From Pseudomonas sp. MWU13-2105 (lineage in GTDB: Bacteria; Pseudomonadota; Gammaproteobacteria; Pseudomonadales; Pseudomonadaceae), in assembly GCF_023242315.1 (NCBI RefSeq), contig NZ_JALLIY010000023.1:62001-126000 (forward strand): a stretch of DNA of 64,000 nt. The letters are read 5' to 3'. The notes under the pieces are model-generated. The model saw only the letters and a list, made by a program, of their open reading frames with translations, ran no database searches and was not told the DNA's origin. This document shows positions 16,748-25,030 of the stretch, piece after piece; the stretch's first letter is position 1, and each line of letters starts with the position of its first letter. The position numbers were made by a program, and so were the translations under genes.

Positions 16748-16857
16748 GTCGGGCGCTGGCCGGGCGCTTTGCATCCGCCCAAGCGCACCGATCCGCTTTG
16801 TTTGACTGCGGCCCTGCCTGACAGGGCCTGCCGACTTCGAGAAATCAGGAGTATTGC

Positions 16858-17997
16858 ATGACGTATTCGAGCCTGCCGCGCCTGGGCAAAGGCCTTTTGG
16901 CCCTGGCCACGCTATTGACCTTCAACATCGTCCTGCCGGTCCACGCGGACGACACCCAGGGCTTTTTGCCGAACATCCACAAGCACCAGACCCTGACGTC
17001 CACAGTCCCGGACAATGGCGACCAGAACCCCTACGCCATTGCCGTGGCACCGGTGTCCGCCGGGAAAATCCAGAAGGATGACGTGCTGGTCGACAACTTC
17101 AACAACGCCGCCAACCTGCAGGGTGTCGGCACGACCATTGTCGATTACAACCCGACCACCAAGCAGCTGTCGCTGTTTGCCCAATTACCCCATGACTTGC
17201 CGCAGTGCCCGGGTGGCGTAGGCCTCAGCACCGCGATGACCATGCTCAAGAGTGGCTGGGTGATCGTCGGCAGCACCCCGAGCAATGACGGGACCACCGA
17301 CACCAAGGGCGCCGGTTGCCTGGTGGTGCTCGACCCGAACGGCAAGGTCGTCGATGTCTGGTCCGGGCCGAATATCAATGACCCGTGGGGCAACATGGCG
17401 GTGATCGACAATGGCTCCACCGCGACCTTGTTCGTCAGCAATGCCGGCTTTGGTATCGGCAGCGCCAAAGGCACGCCACCGGTGGTGATCCAGTCGACGG
17501 TACTGCGCCTGGACCTGTCCATCCCACAAGGCAAGCCTCCGGTGATCACCAACCAGACCGTGGTCGGCAGCGGCTTCAGCGCCCAGGCGGACAAAGGTGT
17601 GTTCCTGGTTGGGCCGACCGGCCTGGCGATGGGCAAGGACGACAAACTGTACGTCTCCGATACGCTCGCCAACCGCATCAGCGAAATCTGGGATGCCAGC
17701 ACCCGGACCACCAGCGCCGGTGTCGGCCGTACGCTGACCAAGGATGGAATGTTGCTGCGTCCGCTGGCACTGACCACCGCACCCAATGGCCATCTGCTGA
17801 CCACCAACGGCTTGAACGGCAAGGTCGTGGAGATCGACCCGCAAACCGGCAAGCAACTCTTTGCCCAGTGGATCGATGCCAACAAGGCTCAGGTCCCACC
17901 TGGCAACGGCGATCTCTTTGGCCTGGTCATCACCCCCGGCGGTGACGGTTTCTACTACGTCGAAGACGATGTGAACATGTTGGTACTGGCCAAATGA
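16858..17997 (+). CDS. Exported NHL/SMP-30-like beta-propeller protein
   Basis: 379 residues with signal peptide (GLLALATLLTFNIVLPVHA) and AGGAG seven bases before the ATG. The repeats PYAIAVAP, GGVGLSTAMTML, WGNMAVIDNG, GPTGLAMGKDDKLYVSDT, RPLALTTAPNGHLLTTN and LFGLVITPGGDGFYYVED are blades of a propeller. No catalytic residues stand out, so a periplasmic binding or scaffold role is possible. Its stop overlaps the DyP start by four bases (ATGA), which ties its function to the peroxidase. Confidence 0.75.
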   Translation: MTYSSLPRLGKGLLALATLLTFNIVLPVHADDTQGFLPNIHKHQTLTSTVPDNGDQNPYAIAVAPVSAGKIQKDDVLVDNFNNAANLQGVGTTIVDYNPTTKQLSLFAQLPHDLPQCPGGVGLSTAMTMLKSGWVIVGSTPSNDGTTDTKGAGCLVVLDPNGKVVDVWSGPNINDPWGNMAVIDNGSTATLFVSNAGFGIGSAKGTPPVVIQSTVLRLDLSIPQGKPPVITNQTVVGSGFSAQADKGVFLVGPTGLAMGKDDKLYVSDTLANRISEIWDASTRTTSAGVGRTLTKDGMLLRPLALTTAPNGHLLTTNGLNGKVVEIDPQTGKQLFAQWIDANKAQVPPGNGDLFGLVITPGGDGFYYVEDDVNMLVLAK

Positions 17998-19286
17998 GCC
18001 GCCACGACGAAAACGTTCCCGGCCTGTCCCGGCGTCGTTTCCTCGGTGCGGCCAGCAGCCTGGCGGTTGCCGCGGGCGTGATCGGCAGCGGTGGCGTGGC
18101 CGCCGCCGAGCGCCTGGCGAAGCCACGGGCGCTGTCCGCGGTGGAGCCATTCTATGGCGTGCACCAGGGCGGCATCGTCACGGCGCAGCAGACCCACTCG
18201 CTGTTTGCCGCGTTCGACCTGGAAGCCACCCAGCGGGCGGATGTGATCGCGCTGCTCAAGCGCTGGACCGTTGCCGCCAACCGCATGAGCCGTGGCGAGA
18301 CCGCACAGCCGCTGGCGGTACCCAAGGATGCCGCGCCGCTGGACGGAGGTTCGACCGAGGGGCTCCGGGCGTCTCGCCTGACCGTGACCTTTGGCTTTGG
18401 CCCGGGCTTGTTCATGAGCGACGGCAAGGATCGTTATGGCCTGGCATCGCGGCGCCCGGAAGCGCTGGTCGATCTGCCGAAATTCAACGGTGACCAATTG
18501 GTGGCCGAGAAGTGCGGTGGCGACCTGAGCATCCAGGTCTGTGCCGATGATCCGCAGGTGGCCTTCCATGCGCTGCGCGAACTGCTCGCCCTGGCGGATG
18601 GCGTGGCTCTGATCAAGTGGATGCAGTCCGGCTTTACCAGCCCTCCGGCTGGCGGTGGCACTACGCGTAACCTGATGGGCTTCAAGGACGGCACCAACAA
18701 TCCGTCCACTCGCGACGGCCAGATGATGGACCAGGTGGTCTGGGTCGGCGATGAAGGCGGCTGGATGAAGGCCGGCTCCTATGTCGTGGTGCGGCGCATC
18801 CGTATCGCGCTGGAGCACTGGGACAGGACGGAACTGGGCTTCCAGGAAGAAGTGGTGGGCCGTGACAAGGCCAGCGGCGCGCCGCTGGGCAAGGCCCACG
18901 AGTCCGACCCGCTGGATCTTGGGGCCCAGGACAAGGAAGGCAACCCGGTCATCCCGGACAACGCCCATGCACGGCTGTCCGCCGCCGCCGAAAACGACGG
19001 CGCGCAGATCCTGCGTCGCGCCTACTCCTACAACGACGGCGTGGGTTTTTACGCAGAGCGTTGGCCACCATGGCGCCAGGGCATGATGCTCGATGCCGGG
19101 TTGTTCTTCGTGGCTTACCAGCGCGACCCGCGCAGCGGCTTTATCAAGATCAACAAGAAACTGGCCACCCAGGACATCATGAACCAGTTCACCACCCATG
19201 TGGGGAGCGCGATCTTTGCCTGCCCACCGGGTGCCCGCGAGGGTTCGTTCATCGGTGCCGGATTGTTCGAAGGGCTCGACGGCTAA
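17994..19286 (+). CDS. Tat-exported DyP-type peroxidase (EfeB-like)
   Basis: 430 residues. The twin-arginine signal SRRRFLGAASSLAVAAG marks export as a folded heme protein. The DyP signature GFKDGTNNP lies near residue 229, with VRRIRIALEHWDRT and the C-terminal FTTHVGSAIFACPPGA also typical of the EfeB/YcdB class. In E. coli EfeB works with the EfeU ferrous permease and EfeO; here neither is present, and an Fbp-type ferric ABC importer follows. The enzyme could oxidise Fe(II) or free iron from heme-like ligands for that importer (inference). No symbol is assigned because the partners differ. Confidence 0.88.
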   Translation: MSRHDENVPGLSRRRFLGAASSLAVAAGVIGSGGVAAAERLAKPRALSAVEPFYGVHQGGIVTAQQTHSLFAAFDLEATQRADVIALLKRWTVAANRMSRGETAQPLAVPKDAAPLDGGSTEGLRASRLTVTFGFGPGLFMSDGKDRYGLASRRPEALVDLPKFNGDQLVAEKCGGDLSIQVCADDPQVAFHALRELLALADGVALIKWMQSGFTSPPAGGGTTRNLMGFKDGTNNPSTRDGQMMDQVVWVGDEGGWMKAGSYVVVRRIRIALEHWDRTELGFQEEVVGRDKASGAPLGKAHESDPLDLGAQDKEGNPVIPDNAHARLSAAAENDGAQILRRAYSYNDGVGFYAERWPPWRQGMMLDAGLFFVAYQRDPRSGFIKINKKLATQDIMNQFTTHVGSAIFACPPGAREGSFIGAGLFEGLDG

Positions 19287-19364
19287 GCGCTGCCGAGCAG
19301 GGCGCAGCCTCTATCGGGATGCGCTCCTTTGCCTGTAATCATCGCTGTATTGGGAGTATTCCGA

Positions 19365-20390
19365 ATGTCTTTCAAGGTTTTCAACAACAGGTTGCCGCGC
19401 GCTTTCCAATTCGCTTGCCTGGCAGCGGCGATGCTGACCTGTGGTGTCTCTCAGGCCGCCTCGCTGACCCTGTACAGTGCGCAGCACGAGCAGACCGTCA
19501 ATCAACTGGTCAAGGATTTCGAAAAGCAGACCGGCATCTCGGTCAAAGTGCGCACCGGTGAGGGGCCGGAACTGGCGGCGCAGTTGCTGGCCGAAGGCAG
19601 TGCCTCGCCCGCCGATGTGTACTTCACTGAAAACTCTCCCGAACTGATGTTGCTGGAGGAGAAGGGCCTGCTGGCCCCCGTACAGCCCGCGACCCTGTCG
19701 ACTATCCCGGCGCGTTACAGCTCGCCGAGCGGCGCTTGGGTCGGTGTGTTGGCCCGTGAGAACGTACTGGCCTACAACACCAAGCTGGTCAGCGCGGCTG
19801 AATTGCCGGCCTCGTTGCTCGACCTGGCCGAACCGGCCTGGAAAGGCAAGGTGGCCATCGCTCCCGCCGATGCCGATTTCCTGCCCCTGGTCAGCGCGAT
19901 GCTGGCGGTCAAGGGCGAGGCCGGCACCTTGCAGTGGCTCAAGGGCCTGCGCACTAACTCACAGATTTTCAACGATGACGAAGGCGTCACCGCTGCCGTC
20001 AACCGTGGCGGCGTTGCCGTCGGTCTGCTCAACAGCTACTACTGGGCGCGCCTGCACACCGAAGTGGGCGACAAAGGGACCCACAGTGCGCTTTATCACT
20101 TTGCCAACGGTGATGTCGGGGCGCTGGTCAACGTGTCGGGCGTCGCGGTCCTGAAGACCACGCGCAACCAGGAAGCAGCGAACAGGTTTGTCGCCTATCT
20201 GACCAGCGAAGGTGCCCAGCAATTGCTGGCCGGCAACAAGGTGACCTACGAGTATCCCCTGCGTGCAGGCGTGGCTGCGGACCCGCTGCTGATGCCGCTC
20301 AGCCAGCTTTCGCCACCTGCGTTGGATATGAAGACCCTGGGTGACGATAGCCACGCGGTCAAGTTGCTGCGCCAGGCCGGCCTGCTGTAA
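19365..20390 (+). CDS. Ferric iron ABC transporter, periplasmic binding protein (FbpA type)
   Basis: 341 residues with signal peptide (FACLAAAMLTCGVSQA). The mature chain begins SLTLYSAQHEQTV, and SYYWARL contains the tandem Tyr pair that binds Fe(III) in FbpA proteins. EGSASPADVYFTENS and WVGVLARENVLAYN are also family-like. ATG 19365 has GGGAGT upstream; a TTG-initiated longer form would lack it. It is 78 bases from the DyP stop and abuts the permease, so the four genes probably form one iron-uptake operon. Confidence 0.9.
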   Translation: MSFKVFNNRLPRAFQFACLAAAMLTCGVSQAASLTLYSAQHEQTVNQLVKDFEKQTGISVKVRTGEGPELAAQLLAEGSASPADVYFTENSPELMLLEEKGLLAPVQPATLSTIPARYSSPSGAWVGVLARENVLAYNTKLVSAAELPASLLDLAEPAWKGKVAIAPADADFLPLVSAMLAVKGEAGTLQWLKGLRTNSQIFNDDEGVTAAVNRGGVAVGLLNSYYWARLHTEVGDKGTHSALYHFANGDVGALVNVSGVAVLKTTRNQEAANRFVAYLTSEGAQQLLAGNKVTYEYPLRAGVAADPLLMPLSQLSPPALDMKTLGDDSHAVKLLRQAGLL

Positions 20391-21971
20391 ATGGCCAAGC
20401 CGACCATTGCGGTCAAGTCCGAACGGCACACGCCGTTCGGACTTTTGCTGGTCTGTGTCGTCGTGGCGCTGCTGGTGCTGGCGCCACTGGCCTTCACATT
20501 CAAGCAGGCCGCGAGCTTCAGCTACGATGACGCGGCCGAATTGTTGTTCCGACCCATTGTCGGGGAACTGGCGGTCAATACCTTGCTGATCGTCGGGGCG
20601 GCCACGCTCGCCTCGGCCCTGATCGGTACGGCAGTGGCCTGGTTCGTCGAACGCACCTATCTGCCGGGCCGAAGTGCCTGGGCCGTGCTCGCGGCGGTGC
20701 CGCTGGCCATGCCGCCCTTCATCACCAGCTATGCGTGGGTCTCCTTGAGCCTGTCGCTGCAGGATTTCTCCGGTGCCTTGCTGGTGGTCACCACTGCCTA
20801 CTATCCGCTGGTTTACCTGCCGGTCTCGGCCGCGCTCAGGGGCATGGACCCGGCGTTGGAGGAAACCGCCCGTTCCCTCGGACTCGGCCCGTGGCGTTGC
20901 TTCTTTCGTGTGGTGCTGCCACAGCTGAAACCAGCCTTGCTGGGCGGGGTGCTGTTGGTCGCCCTCAGCGTGCTGTCCGAGTTTGGCGCGTTCGCGCTGT
21001 TGCGTTTCCGGACCTTTACCACCGAGATCTACGCTGAATATCGTGCCAGTTTCGACGGTGCCGGTGCGGCCTTGCTCGCCAGCGTGCTGGTGTTGCTGTG
21101 CCTGATCTGCCTGGTGGCAGAGTTCAAGGTACGCGGCCTCAGCCGTTATGACCGGCTCGACCGTGGCACACGCCGATCGGCCACCCGCTACGAACTGGGC
21201 CGGGCAAAGTGGCTGGTATGCACCGGGTTTGCCGGTTTGACCGTGACGACCCTGGGCGTTCCCCTGGGCATGATCGGTTACTGGCTGCTGCAGCACAGTG
21301 AAGCCGCCGTGACGCCGGTCGAGTTTTCGGCGGAGCAATTGATCAGCACGACCTGCGCATCCCTGGGCTTTGGCCTGGCCGGGGCGCTACTCACCACTTT
21401 GCTCGCGTTGCCGCTGGGGTTTTTGTTGGCGCGTTTTCCGGGCCGTATCAGCACCTTGCTGGAGCGTATCGCCTACCTGGGGCAGGGCGTCCCGGGCATT
21501 GTCATCGCCCTGGCGGTGATTTCGATCTCGATCCGCTTCATCCAGCCGCTTTACCAGAGCGCGGCGTTGCTGATCCTGACCTATTCGATCCTGTTCCTGC
21601 CGCTGGCCCTGGTCGGTGTGCATGCAACCCTGCTGCAGATCGAACCGCGCCTCGAGGACACGGCCCGCTCGTTGGGCCTGCGTTGGTGGCAAACGGCATG
21701 GCGGGTGATCCTGCCGCTGGCCGGTCCGGGGATCGGCGCTGCGGCCTCGATGGTATTTATCAGCATTGTCACGGAACTGACCGCCACCCTGCTGCTGTCG
21801 CCCATCGGCACCCACACGCTGGCCACGCAGGTCTGGGTCGATACCTCGGCGCTGGCGTTTGCCGCCGCCGCGCCGTATGCCGCCATGCTGGTCGGCATTT
21901 CACTGTTTTCCACCTGGCTGCTGATGTCGTTGTTCGGCAAATCGGCGGTGTTGGGTAGCTTCCAATCATAG
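20391..21971 (+). CDS. Ferric iron ABC transporter, fused permease (FbpB type)
   Basis: 526 residues, about twelve membrane segments in two homologous halves. Each half holds an EAA loop: EETARSLGLGPWRCFFRVVL and EDTARSLGLRWWQTAWRVIL. This fused form is standard for FbpB/SfuB. The ATG follows the binding-protein TAA with no gap, and the ATPase starts eight bases after its stop. Confidence 0.92.
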   Translation: MAKPTIAVKSERHTPFGLLLVCVVVALLVLAPLAFTFKQAASFSYDDAAELLFRPIVGELAVNTLLIVGAATLASALIGTAVAWFVERTYLPGRSAWAVLAAVPLAMPPFITSYAWVSLSLSLQDFSGALLVVTTAYYPLVYLPVSAALRGMDPALEETARSLGLGPWRCFFRVVLPQLKPALLGGVLLVALSVLSEFGAFALLRFRTFTTEIYAEYRASFDGAGAALLASVLVLLCLICLVAEFKVRGLSRYDRLDRGTRRSATRYELGRAKWLVCTGFAGLTVTTLGVPLGMIGYWLLQHSEAAVTPVEFSAEQLISTTCASLGFGLAGALLTTLLALPLGFLLARFPGRISTLLERIAYLGQGVPGIVIALAVISISIRFIQPLYQSAALLILTYSILFLPLALVGVHATLLQIEPRLEDTARSLGLRWWQTAWRVILPLAGPGIGAAASMVFISIVTELTATLLLSPIGTHTLATQVWVDTSALAFAAAAPYAAMLVGISLFSTWLLMSLFGKSAVLGSFQS

Positions 21972-21979
21972 GGATCGAC

Positions 21980-23050
21980 ATGGCTGATGTAGAAATTCGC
22001 GGCCTGCGCAAGACGTTTGGCAACACCCCGGTATTGCGTGGCGTCGATTTGTCGGTGGCATCCGGCAGCCTGGTGGCGATCCTGGGCCCGTCCGGCAGCG
22101 GCAAGACCACCTTGTTGCGGCTGCTCTGCGGTTTCGAACGCGGGGATGCCGGGACGATTCAGATCAATGGCCGGCAGGTCAGTGGCCCTGGTGTATATGT
22201 GCCGTCGGAGAAACGTCATATCGGTTATGTGCCGCAGGAAGGCGCGCTGTTTCCGCACCTGTCGGTGGCCCAGAACATTGTCTTTGGCCTGTCGCGACAG
22301 CAGCGCAAGGCCCGCCACCGGGTCGCCGAGTTGCTCGAACTGGTCGGCTTGCCCGGCGACTTCGCCAATCGCTCGCCGCATTCATTGTCCGGCGGCCAGC
22401 AGCAACGGGTAGCGCTGGCTCGGGCGCTCGCGCCAGCGCCGGCCCTGGTCCTGCTCGATGAGCCGTTTTCCTCGCTGGACGCCGCGTTGCGCGTGGAAAC
22501 CCGGCAAGCGGTGGCGCAGGCCTTGTCGGCCGCGGGCGCCACCGCCTTGCTGGTTACCCACGATCAGTCCGAGGCGTTGTCGATGGGCAGCCAGGTCGCG
22601 GTGTTATGGAAGGGCGAGCTGGTACAAGTGGCGAGCCCCGAGCAGTTGTACCGGATGCCGGTGAGTCCTGAACTGGCGCGTTTTGTCGGCGATGCCATGC
22701 TGTTGCCGGGGATCGTCAATGGCACTGCTGTCGCGTGCGCCCTCGGCTCTTTGCGCCTGATGGTGGCAATGCCCGACGGGCCGGCGCAGGTATTGCTGCG
22801 GCCAGAGCAGATCAGGCTCGCAGCGCTGCATGACGGCCTGGGCAGCGGGGCTGGCCGGGCGCGGGGCAGGGTGCTGAAAGTGGACTACTACGGGCACGAT
22901 GCCTGTGTGCACCTGTGTCTCGCGGACGATACGACCGTATCGACAACACTGATTGTGCGGTTGCCCGGCCATTTATGCCCTCGTCCGGGCGATGAGGTGG
23001 CCATCAGCGTTGAGGGCGAGGTGCTGGCCTATGGTGTTTTTCGTGATTGA
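21980..23050 (+). CDS. Ferric iron ABC transporter ATPase (FbpC type)
   Basis: 356 residues: ATPase domain (about 1-235) with GPSGSGKTTLLRLL, LSGGQQQRVALARAL and LLDEPFSSLDAALR, then a TOBE-like regulatory C-terminal domain (LLRPEQIRLAAL, GRVLKVDYYGHDACVHL). The aromatic residue where many ATPases have Tyr for base stacking is Phe/Thr here (RKTFGNTPVL). The stop codon lies inside an ANR box serving the next gene. Confidence 0.92.
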   Translation: MADVEIRGLRKTFGNTPVLRGVDLSVASGSLVAILGPSGSGKTTLLRLLCGFERGDAGTIQINGRQVSGPGVYVPSEKRHIGYVPQEGALFPHLSVAQNIVFGLSRQQRKARHRVAELLELVGLPGDFANRSPHSLSGGQQQRVALARALAPAPALVLLDEPFSSLDAALRVETRQAVAQALSAAGATALLVTHDQSEALSMGSQVAVLWKGELVQVASPEQLYRMPVSPELARFVGDAMLLPGIVNGTAVACALGSLRLMVAMPDGPAQVLLRPEQIRLAALHDGLGSGAGRARGRVLKVDYYGHDACVHLCLADDTTVSTTLIVRLPGHLCPRPGDEVAISVEGEVLAYGVFRD

Positions 23051-23060
23051 TATGGATCAA
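23047..23060. promoter_or_regulatory. ANR/FNR box, perfect
   Basis: TTGAT-ATGG-ATCAA matches the ANR/FNR consensus exactly. It overlaps the fbpC-type stop codon and lies 60 bases before the next start; CAGAAT at 23082-23087 sits where a -10 is expected for a site centred near -41. Confidence 0.75.
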
Positions 23061-23120
23061 GCGAACTCGTCCATACTGGCCCAGAATCAAACCTTCCGCT
23101 GAATTGCCCAGGGGCATGGC

Positions 23121-24152
23121 ATGTCTGTTGAATCGCCCACTCCCGCAGTCACCCGCCCACAAGCGATCGAGGAGGGTCGGCATTACAGTCGTTTTGCACT
23201 GTGGCTGACCTGGCTGCTGGGGGCGGCGATGCTCGCGACGGTCATTGGCGTTGCATTGCGCTTCGCTGAAGTCGAATCCTTCGCGCGGTTGCTGACTCAG
23301 GCGCAACCGCTATGGCTTGTTGCGGCCTTCGGTTTTCAAGCCCTGACCTATGCGGCGCAGGGGCAGATCTTTCGTGTCGTGCTCAAGGCCGGGGGGCAGC
23401 ACCTGTCACTCTGGGAGGCGGGCAAGCTCAGCCTGATGAAGTTGTTCGTCGACCAGGCCCTGCCGTCCTCCGGCGTCAGCGGGGCCTTTGCGGTGGTCGC
23501 TTCCTTCGTACGGCTTGGCTTCGCCAAACCGGTGGTGCTGGCGTGCCTGGTGTTGGATCTGTCCGCCTACTTCCTGGCCTATGTGCTCACCGTCGGCCTG
23601 GCGTTGCTGGTGGTGGTGTTTCAGGGCCACGGGACAACGACAGTCATGCTCACCTGCCTGGTATTTGTCGCGGTAAGCCTGGCGCTGGCCGTCGTGACCC
23701 CCAGGCTGGCCGGCAATCCCGAACTGGCGGCTCGGGTGCCGGGTCAACGTTTTGCCATTGTCGCCAAGAGCATTTCCTTGCTTACCGGCGCGGACAGGCA
23801 GTTGGTACACAGTCGCGCGCTGCTTTGGCGCATCACCTTGCTGGAATTGACCATCATCGTGCTGGACAGCGCCACCCTGTGGCTGTTGGTCCGCGCCTTG
23901 GGTGTATCGGCACCGCCGTTGGGGTTGTTTGCCGGATTCATGTTGGCCAGTGTATTACGCAGTATTGGCATCGTCCCGGGTGGTCTGGGGGCGTTCGAAG
24001 CCGCTGCGGTAGTGACCTTGCACTGGGTCGGGGTGAGCATCGCCGTGGCACTCTCCGCCACGCTGCTGTTTCGCGGCCTGACCTTCTGGCTACCCATGCT
24101 GCCTGGCCTGTGGCTGGCACATCGCGAATGGCATGGCGCCGACAGGGGCTGA
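23121..24152 (+). CDS. YbhN/LPG-synthase-type membrane protein (flippase-like domain)
   Basis: 343 residues, about eight hydrophobic segments, of the family that includes the membrane half of lysylphosphatidylglycerol synthase (UPF0104). Recognisable pieces are SLMKLFVDQALPSSGVSG, FMLASVLRSIGIVPGGLGAF and the closing RGLTFWLPMLPGLW. There is no aminoacyl-transferase domain, so it is not MprF itself; a lipid-handling or membrane-integrity role under low oxygen is inferred from the ANR box ahead of it. Convergent with the next gene; a hairpin lies between. Confidence 0.8.
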   Translation: MSVESPTPAVTRPQAIEEGRHYSRFALWLTWLLGAAMLATVIGVALRFAEVESFARLLTQAQPLWLVAAFGFQALTYAAQGQIFRVVLKAGGQHLSLWEAGKLSLMKLFVDQALPSSGVSGAFAVVASFVRLGFAKPVVLACLVLDLSAYFLAYVLTVGLALLVVVFQGHGTTTVMLTCLVFVAVSLALAVVTPRLAGNPELAARVPGQRFAIVAKSISLLTGADRQLVHSRALLWRITLLELTIIVLDSATLWLLVRALGVSAPPLGLFAGFMLASVLRSIGIVPGGLGAFEAAAVVTLHWVGVSIAVALSATLLFRGLTFWLPMLPGLWLAHREWHGADRG

Positions 24153-24156
24153 TGGG

Positions 24157-24194
24157 GGCACGCGGTTGTACTCGCCAGCGGGTACAACCGTGCC
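24157..24194. terminator. Bidirectional hairpin between convergent genes
   Basis: GGCACG-C-GGTTGTAC pairs with GTACAACCGTGCC with one bulged base, between two convergent stop codons (24152 and 24200). It lacks a long T run on either strand. Confidence 0.5.
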
Positions 24195-24199
24195 AGGTT

Positions 24200-24697
24200 C
24201 TACTCGTCGCGTGACCAGTTGACGTTCAAGCGATATTCGTTATCGCCATAGTGATAATCGGTGTGCCCCTTGAAGGCATCTTTCAGCGCATGGCCCAGAC
24301 GGTTGGCCAGATGAATGCCGGTGGTGGTCACCACCAAGGTACCTTCTGAGTCGCTCAGTTTCATGATGCGTTCCAGGGCATGCTCGGCGTTTTCCTTTTT
24401 TTCGGTATGTTCGATCAGATGGACGATTTCGTCTCGATGCCCAAGCAGGAAACTGCCGGACAGGGTCAGCGTACCCGCCGGCATGTTGTCCTCGGTGCGT
24501 CGACAGGCTGGGCAGGTCACTGTTTTCGCGTCGGCAATCACCGTGTTTTCAGGGGTGTGCCAGGTCCAGTTGCCGGCTTGATAGAGCGCGCCACACTGCG
24601 GGCACAGGGCCGTGCCTTCGACTCGCTGCAAGCAATAGGGATCGTGGGTTGGCGCTTTGAACAGTTGGTTTTTCTGACTGTCCTGGTATTTGTCCAT
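24200..24697 (-). CDS. BCAM0308-family zinc-ribbon protein
   Basis: 165 residues from ATG 24697 (GAGGAAAAG upstream). Two CxxC pairs, CPQCGALYQAGNW and TCPACRR, about 30 residues apart, form a zinc ribbon; the second half is alpha/beta with RIMKLSDSEGTLVVTTT and HLANRLGHALKDAFKG. The name comes from Burkholderia cenocepacia, where, as I recall, the gene belongs to the low-oxygen-activated (lxa) locus. A perfect ANR box lies 136 bases upstream of this start, in agreement. Molecular function unknown. Confidence 0.75.
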   Translation of the reverse strand: MDKYQDSQKNQLFKAPTHDPYCLQRVEGTALCPQCGALYQAGNWTWHTPENTVIADAKTVTCPACRRTEDNMPAGTLTLSGSFLLGHRDEIVHLIEHTEKKENAEHALERIMKLSDSEGTLVVTTTGIHLANRLGHALKDAFKGHTDYHYGDNEYRLNVNWSRDE

Positions 24698-24832
24698 GGT
24701 CTTTTCCTCGCACGAGATGGATAAGGATTTCACGCGTAGCGGTGACTTCAAATCGAAACCCCACCCATTCCGCTCGCTTAAAGCCCGGTGGATTTCAAGA
24801 CTTTATTTGGACTCGGTTTTTGCTCGTGCAGG

Positions 24833-24846
24833 TTGATTTTTATCAA
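24833..24846. promoter_or_regulatory. ANR/FNR box, perfect
   Basis: TTGAT-TTTT-ATCAA in the 333-base gap between two divergent genes. On the reverse strand a -10-like CCAAAT/AATAAA lies about 30 bases away, so it probably serves the BCAM0308-family gene; a second box 100 bases to the right would serve the chaperonin. Confidence 0.75.
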
Positions 24847-24945
24847 TTGAAGAGCAAGCGCCGCGGGTCGTTCATCCGGAGGCTGGATGGTTCCGTGCGC
24901 ATGTTCGAGTACGCTGCCCGAGGACTGCGCGACGTTAGGCCTTTG

Positions 24946-24959
24946 TTGATCTAAGTCAA
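24946..24959. promoter_or_regulatory. ANR/FNR box, one mismatch
   Basis: TTGAT-CTAA-GTCAA differs from consensus in one base. It is 85 bases before the chaperonin start, and TTGATA at 24975-24980 is a possible -10. Confidence 0.65.
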
Positions 24960-25030
24960 CGTTGTACCCGTCGTTTGATAGAAGCTGAAAGGGCACGGTT
25001 GTTGTAGAACCAACCATGGGGAGCAACCTG

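Noticed and set aside
15338..16774. Reverse frame of 478 codons opposite the porin
   Set aside because: Composition of an antisense frame; porin on the forward strand has signal peptide and terminal strand.
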